Shown here: piece by piece, positions 8,278 through 16,067 of the stretch
Numbering within the stretch: position 1 is the stretch's first letter
Layout of the letters: each line of letters opens with the position of its first letter
Source: Acidithiobacillus sp. AMEEHan
GTDB taxonomy: Bacteria; Pseudomonadota; Gammaproteobacteria; Acidithiobacillales; Acidithiobacillaceae
DNA: 64,000 bases
Assembly (NCBI RefSeq): GCF_030996345.1
Contig: NZ_CP118747.1
Location: 742,001 to 806,000 of the forward strand
Direction of reading: 5' to 3'
Made by a program: the position numbers and the translations under genes
The notes under the pieces: model-generated
The model's database searches: none
What the model was told of the DNA's origin: nothing
Seen by the model: only the letters and a program-made list of their open reading frames with translations

Positions 8278-9743
8278 CTGCTTGCCGCGGAAACTGCCAG
8301 CCGGCGTGGCGAGATGAGGAAGAGATAGGCCACTGCCGCAGCGGCCAGGGCAATCCACATCGACAGGCGCAGTAGATTGTCGAGACTCAAGGTGGCTGCC
8401 AAGCTTTGTAGATGCTGCACGAGCACCGACAAGGGCAGGCCCGGACGAGGTCGTACATCGGCACGCAGATGCGCCGCTGCCAGCGCCGTGCCACGGGTCC
8501 AAAGGACCTCCAGCAAGGTGACGCCGATATTGGCACTGAAGACACGAATGAAGTTACTAGTGGTGCTGGCGGCGGGGATTTCTTCTTTGTCGACGCCCGA
8601 GAGGATGATGAGAGTAAGGGGTACGAAGAGCGCGCCAACGCCCAAGCCGAGCAGAAAAATTGGCCAGAAGAGATCTCCCAGACTCATCATTGGACTGAGG
8701 TAGGCGGTTCCGTAGGCAAGAGCAAAGAGCAAGAAACAGGCGCTGGCCAGGCGCCGCAGCCCCACGAGCCCATGCAAGCGGTCCATCAGGGTCGAGACGG
8801 GTACCGCGGCCAGGCCGATGGGAATGAGGATGCTACTGCCCCACCAGCCATTGAAGCCCAGGTTTTCCTCCGCCCAGAGCGGCAGCAGGGATGCCCAGCC
8901 CATGAACAGCGCCCAACCGAAACAGAGCAAAAGTAGCCCAAGCCAATAGTTGCGCTGGCGCAGGTAGTGAAAACGCAGGAGGGGATGGCGAGCGGTCGCT
9001 TCGCGCCAAGCAAAGAGAGAAAGACAGGCGACAGCCACCAGGGTCGTTTGCAAAATGAAACGCGAGTGCCACCAACCGTACTGCTCGCCATTGTCGAGAA
9101 CGATCTGCAGGGCCATCAGACCTGCGTAGAGAAGGAGAAAGCCTGGAAGATCGAAACCTGGCGGTCGCGGCCTGCGCTCTTCCCGAATCTGTCCACTGCC
9201 GATCCAAGCGGCGAGCAGCCAAATGGGGACCGACAGGGCAAAGATCCAGCGATAGGTCAAGGTGACTGCAAGATAGCCACCCATGGCTGGGCCGACGAAG
9301 AAAGGCACCAACATGGCGTTACTCCACAGCACCGTGACCAGGCCGTGTCGCGCCGGCGGGCTGGCGCGGAGAAATAAACTTTGGCTGAGGGGAACCAGCA
9401 AACCGGCCGCCATCCCTTCCATCGCACGGCTGAGGAGCAAAATCCACAGGTTGCTGGTACTGGCGCTGATCACACTGCCCAGGGCAGCCAGAGAACAGGC
9501 ACCCAGAAACACCCGCCGCGCACCAAAGCGGGCATTGGTCCAGGGCATCAGGGTAATGCCCACCGACCAGTTGACGATGAAATACGTCAGCGCCCAGAGC
9601 GCGTGGTTGCTGCTGGTGGCAACGCCGCCCGCAATATAGGGAAAGATGCCCTGCACCGCAGCGCCGTCGAAAGACCCCAGGGCAAGAGCCAGACCCACCC
9701 CGAGAAACAACATCCACGGCATCCCTTCACTGCGCTGCGTCAT
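8238..9743 (-). CDS. MFS transporter, DHA2 (EmrB/HsrA-like) family
   Basis: A 501-residue inner-membrane proton-driven exporter with about 14 hydrophobic segments, the count that defines the DHA2 subfamily. The start region MPWMLFLGVGLALALGSFDGAAVQGIFPYIAGGV matches TM1 with the D of motif D1, and LLLSRAMEGMAAGLLVPLSQSLFL is the family motif C-like region (R...G...G). Members expel drugs, acids or other hydrophobic compounds, usually with an EmrA-type adaptor; none is visible nearby. Start chosen at MTQRSEG (9743) rather than the M four codons earlier. The LysR gene at 9834 is transcribed divergently and is the obvious candidate regulator. Confidence 0.85.
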   Translation of the reverse strand: MTQRSEGMPWMLFLGVGLALALGSFDGAAVQGIFPYIAGGVATSSNHALWALTYFIVNWSVGITLMPWTNARFGARRVFLGACSLAALGSVISASTSNLWILLLSRAMEGMAAGLLVPLSQSLFLRASPPARHGLVTVLWSNAMLVPFFVGPAMGGYLAVTLTYRWIFALSVPIWLLAAWIGSGQIREERRPRPPGFDLPGFLLLYAGLMALQIVLDNGEQYGWWHSRFILQTTLVAVACLSLFAWREATARHPLLRFHYLRQRNYWLGLLLLCFGWALFMGWASLLPLWAEENLGFNGWWGSSILIPIGLAAVPVSTLMDRLHGLVGLRRLASACFLLFALAYGTAYLSPMMSLGDLFWPIFLLGLGVGALFVPLTLIILSGVDKEEIPAASTTSNFIRVFSANIGVTLLEVLWTRGTALAAAHLRADVRPRPGLPLSVLVQHLQSLAATLSLDNLLRLSMWIALAAAAVAYLFLISPRRLAVSAASSYVEEEERESASA

Positions 9744-9789
9744 CGCTCTCCCCAAAGTTCAACTAGGCAACCGTAGCGCCGCGTCTTAT

Positions 9790-9800
9790 ATTGGTCCAAT
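9790..9800. promoter_or_regulatory. Candidate LysR-type operator between the MFS and LysR genes
   Basis: ATTGG-T-CCAAT is a perfect 5-bp inverted repeat centred in the 90-base divergent intergenic region 9744-9833. LysR-type regulators typically bind partial dyads in exactly this position, between their own gene and a divergent target. A further TTGG...CCAA pair (9810-9833 region) flanks the regulator start. No consensus promoter hexamers were convincing. Confidence 0.35.
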
Positions 9801-9833
9801 GGATTTGTTTGGCTTTATTGATCGGTATTTCCA

Positions 9834-10775
9834 ATGAAAATATCCCCAGAAGATCTGCTGAGTTTTCTGGAGGTAGCGGAGCAAGGCGGTGTGGCACACG
9901 CCAGCGAACGACTGCATCGCAGTCAACCGACTATCTCCGGTCGCCTGCAACGGCTCCAGCGCATCGTCGGCGAGCCTTTATATCTGCGCGAGGGGCGTGG
10001 TATTCGCCTCAGTCCCGCAGGCGAGGCCCTTTTGCCGCTGCTGCGCAGCCTGCGTAGCGATTTGCAACGCATCGAGGACTGGGTCAGTCGTCGGCAACAG
10101 CAGCAGGAGGGCCAACTCCGCATTGCCGCCAGCAGTACCGTCGCCAACTATTTTCTGATGGAACACCTGGCGCGCTTTCGCAGTCTCTACCCCGGTGTCG
10201 AGCTACGTCTACAGACCGGCGCCCTGGCCTGGGAGGACTGGAACTGGAAGGATTGGGATCTGCTCTTTACCGAAGAAGCCATCGCAGCAGAGCAGCTACC
10301 CGAAGACTTCTGCCAGAGTCCCTGGCGCGAGGACGAACTGGTAGCGATCCTGCCCCTGCAACACCCATGGGTGCTGGCGGGAAAACAGAGCGCCACCTGG
10401 ACGGAGATCCTGCAGGAACCCATTGTCTGGCGCGAGCCACATTCCGGCATTCGCCGACGCGTTGCGGCGGCGTTGCGCGCCGCCGGCCTCAAGCCCAGTT
10501 ACACGGTCGAAGTCACCGGGGTGGAGGCCCTGCGCGAGGCGGTCGCCGCCGGGCTGGGGATTGGTTTCGCCTCGGTCGAGGCCCTGGACAAGGTACGCTG
10601 GCCGCTGGCCTCCCTGCGCCTGGAGCCGCCGCAAGGATTATTCTGGACCCTCTATCTGGTGCATCCGCAACCGGCCCTTGCCTCGCACGCCCTGCGCGCC
10701 TTTCTCCAGTTGCTCGCACCAGCGGGCGTCAATTACTGCGCCGATTCGTCGGCGAGGAGGAGGCAGGCTCCGTAG
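9834..10775 (+). CDS. LysR-family transcriptional regulator
   Basis: 313 residues with an N-terminal winged helix-turn-helix (residues 4-62: DLLSFLEVAEQGGVAHASERLHRSQPTISGRLQRLQ, then the wing GEPLYLREGRGIRLSPAGE) and a C-terminal periplasmic-binding-protein-like effector domain from about residue 93 (GQLRIAASSTVANYFLMEHL ... ). NhaR-like N-terminal features (KISPEDLLSF rather than DLRQLRYF) are visible, but the effector is unknown. It is read away from the MFS exporter gene across a 90-base gap, consistent with control of that exporter. Its 3' end overlaps prmB (minus strand) by 43 bases. Confidence 0.9.
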   Translation: MKISPEDLLSFLEVAEQGGVAHASERLHRSQPTISGRLQRLQRIVGEPLYLREGRGIRLSPAGEALLPLLRSLRSDLQRIEDWVSRRQQQQEGQLRIAASSTVANYFLMEHLARFRSLYPGVELRLQTGALAWEDWNWKDWDLLFTEEAIAAEQLPEDFCQSPWREDELVAILPLQHPWVLAGKQSATWTEILQEPIVWREPHSGIRRRVAAALRAAGLKPSYTVEVTGVEALREAVAAGLGIGFASVEALDKVRWPLASLRLEPPQGLFWTLYLVHPQPALASHALRAFLQLLAPAGVNYCADSSARRRQAP

Positions 10776-11638
10776 CCTCCCGCGGGATGCTCCAACCAGA
10801 TCAAGGGAAGGTCCGGATATTGGCTCAGCAAAGCCTCCTCCGCATCGCCGGTCTCCAGCACCAGAACTCCGCCGGGGCGCAAGTGCGCCGGAGCAGCCTG
10901 CACTAGAGGCAGGAGGCAAGCCAGACCGTCGTCGCCAGCAGCCAGGGCCAGGTGCGGTTCCTGGCGATATTCCGGCGGCAGTTCTGCCATGGCGGCGGCG
11001 TCGACATAGGGAGGATTGCTGACAATCAGGTCGTAACGCTCGCCGGGGAGGGCGGCAAAGAGGTCAGATTCGAGCAAACGGATGCGCTCTTCAAGACCAT
11101 GGCTGGCGATGTTGCGCATAGCGACGGCGAGGGCAGCGGGAGAGATATCGACAGCATCGACTTGCGCCTCGGGAAAGCGCTGCGCCAATGCCACCGCCAT
11201 ACAGCCGGAGCCGGTGCCAATTTCCAGGATCCGATGTACGCGCTGCTCATCCACCCAAGGGGCAAAGCCCTCTTCGATGAACGGTTCGAGCAGGCTGCGA
11301 GGGATCAGGACCCGCTCATCGACAAAGAAACGCAAGCCGGCGAACCAGGCCTCCTGCAGGATATACGCCGTCGGCCGGCGCAGGATCTCCCGCTGATAGA
11401 AGGCATCGAGAACGGCTTCCCGCTCCAGCGCAGTGAGCCGGGCGGCACGCAGCTCCGGCAGATCCTCGGGCTCCAAGGCGAGGCGACGGGCGATAAGGGC
11501 AGCCGCCTCGGCCCGCGGGGTCTGGTATCCCTGACTGCAATCGATGCCCGCCTGAGAGAAACGACTCTGCCCATAGCGCCAGAAATCCTCGATGCTCTCC
11601 AACCCTGCTGCGAGTTCCCGATATTGCTGCCAACGCAT
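10733..11638 (-). CDS. prmB: Protein-(glutamine-N5) methyltransferase, ribosomal protein L3-specific (PrmB)
   Basis: SAM-dependent methyltransferase that modifies the glutamine of a GGQ-like site; PrmB acts on ribosomal protein L3, PrmC on release factors. The helical N-terminal domain is followed by VLIPRSLLEPFIEEGF, SAM motif ILEIGTGSGCMAVALA (about 135-150) and the catalytic IVSNPPYVD. The IPRS-L-EPFI stretch and the N-terminal SIEDFWRYGQSRF resemble PrmB rather than PrmC. The 301-residue length is normal. AGGAGA precedes the ATG at good spacing. It is the last gene of the run rlmJ-small protein-exoIII-prmB; two of the four are ribosome methyltransferases. Confidence 0.85.
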   Translation of the reverse strand: MRWQQYRELAAGLESIEDFWRYGQSRFSQAGIDCSQGYQTPRAEAAALIARRLALEPEDLPELRAARLTALEREAVLDAFYQREILRRPTAYILQEAWFAGLRFFVDERVLIPRSLLEPFIEEGFAPWVDEQRVHRILEIGTGSGCMAVALAQRFPEAQVDAVDISPAALAVAMRNIASHGLEERIRLLESDLFAALPGERYDLIVSNPPYVDAAAMAELPPEYRQEPHLALAAGDDGLACLLPLVQAAPAHLRPGGVLVLETGDAEEALLSQYPDLPLIWLEHPAGGYGACLLLADESAQ

Positions 11639-11647
11639 GGCTTTCTC

Positions 11648-12409
11648 CTAGTCGATTTCCAGCCAGACCGGGCAGTGGTCCGAGCCCTGGACCTCCGTAG
11701 CGATGCCGGCGCCACGCAGACGTGGTAACAGACTACGGTGTACCCAGAAATAATCGAGACGCCAGCCGACATTCCGCTCCCGTGCCGCGGTGCGCTGACT
11801 CCACCAGGAGTAGCGCTGCGTTTCCGGATGCAGGTAACGAAAGCTGTCCACCCAGCCGGCGGCCTCCCAGCGGTCGAGCCAAGCCCGTTCCTCCGGCAAG
11901 AAACCCGAAATTTTGGCGTTTTCGGCGGGCCGAGCAAGATCGATGGGATGATGGGCAGTGTTCACATCACCGCAAAATATGACTGGCCGGCCGGCGGCCA
12001 CCCGCGCCTCGATCTGGGCGAGAAAATCGGAGTAAAAATCGAGCTTGTAGGCCAGCCGCCCAGCGTCTTTTTTGCCGTTGGGAAAATACACGTTGTAGAG
12101 GTCGAAATCACCACAGTCATGCACCAGGACGCGCCCTTCCCGGTCATAGCGGGGATTTCCCAAGCCCCCTTGCAACAGGGGAAAGCCATCGCGGACGAAG
12201 GTGGCAACACCGCTGTATCCTGCGCGCTCGGCGACAGCCCAGTCACCCTGATAACCCGGTAACTCGCGCTCGTTTGCCGCAAGTCGTACGGGGTCCGCCT
12301 TAGTCTCCTGCACGCAGAGAATGTCGGGTTGGCTCGCTGCTACCCACTCCCGCAGGCCTTTGCGCAGGGCCGCACGCCAGCCGTTGACGTTCCAGCTATA
12401 GAGACGCAC
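11648..12409 (-). CDS. Exodeoxyribonuclease III / AP endonuclease
   Basis: 253-residue EEP-fold enzyme acting on abasic DNA. All family blocks are present: LYSWNVNGWRAAL (metal-binding Asn), ILCVQETK (catalytic Glu), LYNVYFPNG, FCGDVNTAHHPIDL (Asp and Asn) and the end GSDHCPVWLEID. The IDLARP and YSWWSQRT segments are nearer to the Bacillus ExoA type than to E. coli XthA. It starts with GTG directly after the TGA of the small upstream gene, so it is translationally coupled. A second, distinct family member is encoded at 14263-15036; both are plausible members of the base-excision pathway. Confidence 0.92.
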   Translation of the reverse strand: MRLYSWNVNGWRAALRKGLREWVAASQPDILCVQETKADPVRLAANERELPGYQGDWAVAERAGYSGVATFVRDGFPLLQGGLGNPRYDREGRVLVHDCGDFDLYNVYFPNGKKDAGRLAYKLDFYSDFLAQIEARVAAGRPVIFCGDVNTAHHPIDLARPAENAKISGFLPEERAWLDRWEAAGWVDSFRYLHPETQRYSWWSQRTAARERNVGWRLDYFWVHRSLLPRLRGAGIATEVQGSDHCPVWLEID

Positions 12410-12685
12410 TCAGCGCTGCACTCGCACGGCAAGAAATTCCCCGCGATCCAGCACGCCCTGGAGTAGCGCCCGGGCGTCCGTGGCCTCCGCCACCGCCGGC
12501 AATTCCGCCAGAGTTTCGCGCGCACCGCTGGGGCTGATGACGCCATGACGGAGCGCGAGCTGATAGAGTACCTGAATGGACAGGCGATTGTCGGGCCGCT
12601 GCGGCAGAGACAACTGCAATTCTGCCTTGGGCCCGCCGTAAAAATGCAGGGTGCGGATCTGATCGACGGGGGGCAACGGATTCAT
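12410..12685 (-). CDS. Uncharacterised small protein in the rlmJ-exoIII operon
   Basis: 91 residues, not recognised. The sequence has no signal peptide or membrane segment, begins MNPLPPVDQIRTLHFYGGPKAELQLSLP and looks like a small alpha/beta fold with a C-terminal helical half (TLAELPAVAEATDARALLQGVLDRGEFLAVRV). It is likely real: it starts in a 4-base ATGA overlap with the rlmJ stop and ends immediately before the GTG of the exonuclease gene, with codon use like its neighbours. A role in rRNA or DNA maintenance is only suggested by position. Confidence 0.6.
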   Translation of the reverse strand: MNPLPPVDQIRTLHFYGGPKAELQLSLPQRPDNRLSIQVLYQLALRHGVISPSGARETLAELPAVAEATDARALLQGVLDRGEFLAVRVQR

Positions 12686-13548
12686 TTCCTTTTCTTTCCT
12701 AAGGTTTCACTTGGGGCGTGCGTACGACGGGCTAGCTGCGGCAAGCCTCGCAGCTGTACCGACCACTCCCCCTGCAGGGCAAGCAAGGGCCCCATGCGAC
12801 TCAAGGCCGCAGCCAAAGGCTCAACGAAGCCCCACACCGGCCGCAGGATCAGGAGCCCAGAACCGCGCAGCCGTTCTTGCCCGGCGTCAGCTTCCCACAG
12901 CAGCTCTGCGCTCTGTAGCGCCGAATGCGCTTGCAACTGCAGTAGCAGGCGCGAAATCTTACCGCGGATCTTGATGGGGTACCACACCAAGAAACTCGCC
13001 AGCGACCAGTGCTGCAGCGCAGCAATCAGAGCTTCCGCCAACAACTCCCATTCATTCGCTGCCTCGAAGGCGGGATCGACCAAGACCAGACCCCGTCCCG
13101 CCGCCGGTGGCGCTGGCCGGTGGAGAAACCGATAGGCGTCCTCCTGGAGAATGCTCGTCTGCTCCCGGCCAGCCAGTGCCTGCCGCAATTCCTGCGCGAT
13201 GCCCGGCACCTTTTCCAACAGAAAGAGAGGATCCTGGGGACGCAGCAGGCGGGCGGCGAGGACCGGCGAGCCAAGATAGTGCTGCAGTTCCTTGCCCGGA
13301 TTGTCCGGCAGCAGGAGGTCGAGCCAAGGACGCAACTCCGCCAGCTCCCGCCGCTGCGGCCAAAGGCGATGGATGCCGTCCTGCGCTTCGCCATCTGCAG
13401 GCAGACCATAGCGGCCGGCCCCTGCGTGGGTATCGACAAAATACAGCGGCCGATCTTTCTGCAGTAACCGGGTCAAGGCCAGCACCAACGCTAGGTGCTT
13501 CATACAATCGGCGGCATTGCCCGCATGAAATTGATGTCGGTAATTCAT
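12682..13548 (-). CDS. rlmJ: 23S rRNA (adenine2030-N6)-methyltransferase
   Basis: RlmJ (YhiR family) methylates A2030 of 23S rRNA. The start MNYRHQFHAGNAADCMKHLALVLAL is the family signature, and the D-P-x-(F/Y)-E catalytic loop appears as VLVDPAFEAANEW. 288 residues from ATG 13548, a normal length; the frame continues upstream but that part is not conserved. The YFVDTHAGAGRYGL block is the SAM-binding region. It heads the four-gene minus-strand run and is separated from the divergent GST gene by 110 bases. Confidence 0.92.
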   Translation of the reverse strand: MNYRHQFHAGNAADCMKHLALVLALTRLLQKDRPLYFVDTHAGAGRYGLPADGEAQDGIHRLWPQRRELAELRPWLDLLLPDNPGKELQHYLGSPVLAARLLRPQDPLFLLEKVPGIAQELRQALAGREQTSILQEDAYRFLHRPAPPAAGRGLVLVDPAFEAANEWELLAEALIAALQHWSLASFLVWYPIKIRGKISRLLLQLQAHSALQSAELLWEADAGQERLRGSGLLILRPVWGFVEPLAAALSRMGPLLALQGEWSVQLRGLPQLARRTHAPSETLGKKRK

Positions 13549-13658
13549 AGGCGAGGATGTTGCGACATTCGTGGGCGTGTGGGAAGGGCCGCGCACTTGG
13601 CTTGCCGGCAGGCATTGGTCATCATAGGGACAAGCCCATTGCGCACAGGAACACTGCC

Positions 13659-14252
13659 ATGCGACTCCTCAGCACGCCCACCAGTCCTTACGCCCGCAAG
13701 GTACGCATCGCCCTACGGGAAAAGAATCTCTCCTGCGAGGTCGAAACTGTCGATCTGCGCGACCCGGCACATGCTGGCAAGGCACAAAATCCACTGGGCA
13801 AGATCCCTGTCCTGCTGCGCAACGACGGCGAGGCGATCTATGACTCGGCGGTCATCCTGCAGTACCTGGAGCTGTTTCATCCGCAGCCGCCGCTGCTCCC
13901 CAGCGATCCTGCGGAGAAGATCCGCTGTTTGCGCCTGGAGGCCCTCGCCGACGGCATCATGGATGCAACCATTGCCTGGGTGCAGGAGCATCGTCGCAGC
14001 AAGGATTGTCAGGATCCGGGTCTGCTGAAGAAGCAGCGCGACAAGGTGCAGGATGGCTTGGCCTTTCTGCAGACGCAAAGCCGGGATTGGCGCCACGACA
14101 GCGCTCTCGATCTGGGCCAGATCGGGGCCATTGCCGCCATTGGCTATGTTGATCTGCGCGCCCCCGAGCTGCTCGTTCCCTATGTCGATCTGCATCGCTG
14201 GTATCAATCCCTGCGCGATCGGCCCAGCGTCGCCGAAACCGCTCCGCAATGA
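13659..14252 (+). CDS. Glutathione S-transferase family protein
   Basis: 197-residue cytosolic GST-fold protein: thioredoxin-like N-domain (residues 1-80: MRLLSTPTSPYARKVRIAL, NPLGKIPVLL, YDSAVILQYLE with the cis-Pro and the Glu-Ser-like glutathione site) followed by an all-helical C-domain. The SPYARKVR segment places a serine at the usual catalytic region. AGGA lies 8 bases before ATG 13659. The function may be glutathione conjugation or reduction of disulfides; substrates cannot be predicted. It is followed 10 bases later by the second exonuclease III gene and then hemH. Confidence 0.85.
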   Translation: MRLLSTPTSPYARKVRIALREKNLSCEVETVDLRDPAHAGKAQNPLGKIPVLLRNDGEAIYDSAVILQYLELFHPQPPLLPSDPAEKIRCLRLEALADGIMDATIAWVQEHRRSKDCQDPGLLKKQRDKVQDGLAFLQTQSRDWRHDSALDLGQIGAIAAIGYVDLRAPELLVPYVDLHRWYQSLRDRPSVAETAPQ

Positions 14253-14262
14253 GCATGCTCGC

Positions 14263-15036
14263 GTGAAAATTGCCAGCTGGAACGTCAATTCCCTGAAGGT
14301 ACGCCTGCCACAGGTGCTCGATTGGCTGCAGGCAGAAGGGGTTGACGTGCTTTGCCTGCAGGAAACGAAACTTCCCGACGATCGCTTTCCCGCGGCGGCG
14401 CTGCAGGAGATCGGCTATCAGAGTCTGTACCACGGACAAAGCACCTATAATGGGGTCGCCATCCTCAGTCGCCTGCCGCTGCATGATCCGCGTTGTGACT
14501 GGCCGGACGACAGTGACGGGCAAGCGCGCATCTGCGCAGCCACCATCGGCGATCTGCGCATCGTCGACGTCTATGTCCCCAACGGCCAAGCGGTGGGCAG
14601 CGACAAATACCAGTACAAGCTCGACTGGCTGGCCCGACTCCAAGACTATCTCCGCGCCGAGCTGGGGCGCTGGCCGCGCCTGCTTCTACTGGGGGATTTC
14701 AATATCGCCCCCGGCGACCTCGATGTGCACGATCCGGCGGCCTGGGCCGGGGAAATCCTCTGCTCCGATGCCGAGCGCGCCGCCCTTCGCGACCTGCTCG
14801 GGCTTGGACTGACTGACCTCTTTCGCCATCGCCATCCCGATGCCCAAGAATGGAGCTGGTGGGACTATCGTGCCGCCAGTTTTCGCCGCAACATCGGTCT
14901 GCGCATCGATCTCATCCTCGGCAGCGCTGCCCTCCTTCCCGCCATCGAGGAAGTCCACATCGATCGCAGTGCCCGCGCCGTCGAGCGCCCCTCGGACCAC
15001 GCCCCCGTAGTCCTGCAGATCAAGGAGCCCTCATGA
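14263..15036 (+). CDS. xthA: Exodeoxyribonuclease III (XthA-type)
   Basis: 257-residue EEP-fold AP endonuclease/3'-5' exonuclease. It has IASWNVNSLKVRL, VLCLQETKLPDD, the substrate loop YNGVAIL, LLGDFNIAP, DLDVHDPAAW and the terminal SDHAPVVLQIK. This pattern (DVHDP, ASFRRNIGLRIDLIL) is the E. coli XthA type, unlike the paralogue at 11648-12409. GTG 14263 is the only sensible start, as the upstream ATGs at 14249 and 14255 are in another frame. The stop overlaps the hemH ATG by 4 bases. Confidence 0.92.
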   Translation: MKIASWNVNSLKVRLPQVLDWLQAEGVDVLCLQETKLPDDRFPAAALQEIGYQSLYHGQSTYNGVAILSRLPLHDPRCDWPDDSDGQARICAATIGDLRIVDVYVPNGQAVGSDKYQYKLDWLARLQDYLRAELGRWPRLLLLGDFNIAPGDLDVHDPAAWAGEILCSDAERAALRDLLGLGLTDLFRHRHPDAQEWSWWDYRAASFRRNIGLRIDLILGSAALLPAIEEVHIDRSARAVERPSDHAPVVLQIKEPS

Positions 15037-16007
15037 TTGGCATTCTCCTCGTTAACCTCGGCACCCCCGAGGCCCCTACCGCCCCGGCCCTACGCCGCTA
15101 CCTGCGGGAGTTTCTAAGCGACCCACGGGTGGTGGAAATTCCCCGCATCGTCTGGTGGCCCATCCTCAACGGTCCCATCCTGCTCACCCGCCCCGCCCGG
15201 TCCGCCCGTGCTTACCGCAGCATTTGGCTCGACGAAGGCTCGCCTTTGCGGGTGTATAGCGAGCGACTGGCCGCAGGCCTGCAAGCACTCTACGACGGCG
15301 AGCAGCCGGGCCGGGTGCTGGTGCGTCTGGCCATGCGCTACGGTCAACCTTCGGTTGCGGCGGGCTTGCGCGCGCTGCGCGATGCAGGATGTCAGGAGAT
15401 CCTGGTAGTGCCCCTGTATCCCCAGTATTCCGCGACGACGACGGCCTCGATTTTCGATGCCGTGGCAGCAGAGTTGCGTAGCTGGCGCAACTTGCCGGAG
15501 CTGCATTTCCTGCGCGACTGGCACCAGGATCCCCGCTACATCGGCGCCCTCGCCCGTTCGGTGCAGCAGCAGTGGCAGGAACGCGGACGAGCAGAGCGGC
15601 TGCTCATCTCCTTCCATGGTCTACCCGCCCGTAACGTCGCCCTCGGTGATCCCTACCGGGGCGAATGCGAAAAAACTACGGCACTCCTGGTGGCAGCCCT
15701 GGGCCTCCAGGAAGGCGAGTGGGTGCAGACCTTTCAGAGCCGTTTTGGGCCGGCGCGCTGGCTCGAACCCTACACCGCCGTCACCCTGGAGGAGCTGGGG
15801 CGCCAAGGCGTTGACAGCATCGACTGCCTCTGCCCCGGCTTCGTCACCGACTGCCTAGAGACCCTGGAAGAGGTCGCCATCGGCGGCAAGGAAATTTTCC
15901 TCCACGCCGGCGGCAAGCAGTTGCATTACCTCCCCTGTTTGAATGACGATCCGGCGTGGATCGCCGATTTTCGGCAGATCATCGACGAACACCTGCCGGC
16001 CCGTTGA
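15033..16007 (+). CDS. hemH: Ferrochelatase
   Basis: Last step of protoheme synthesis: inserts ferrous iron into protoporphyrin IX at the cytoplasmic membrane. 324 residues. The N-terminus MIGILLVNLGTPEAPT, the catalytic histidine in LLISFHGLPARNV, YRGECEKTT and the conserved CPGFVTDCLETLEEV with the active-site Glu region are all present. Starts in an ATGA overlap with xthA. In an iron- or sulfur-oxidising host heme supply for cytochromes would be a heavy demand, which fits the system II cytochrome c genes at the end of the window, but no direct link is visible. Confidence 0.95.
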   Translation: MIGILLVNLGTPEAPTAPALRRYLREFLSDPRVVEIPRIVWWPILNGPILLTRPARSARAYRSIWLDEGSPLRVYSERLAAGLQALYDGEQPGRVLVRLAMRYGQPSVAAGLRALRDAGCQEILVVPLYPQYSATTTASIFDAVAAELRSWRNLPELHFLRDWHQDPRYIGALARSVQQQWQERGRAERLLISFHGLPARNVALGDPYRGECEKTTALLVAALGLQEGEWVQTFQSRFGPARWLEPYTAVTLEELGRQGVDSIDCLCPGFVTDCLETLEEVAIGGKEIFLHAGGKQLHYLPCLNDDPAWIADFRQIIDEHLPAR

Positions 16008-16067
16008 GCTGCTTGGGTTCCGGCGTGGTTATGGCGGAGGTAGAAACCCGACCTGTCCGTGTCGGCC

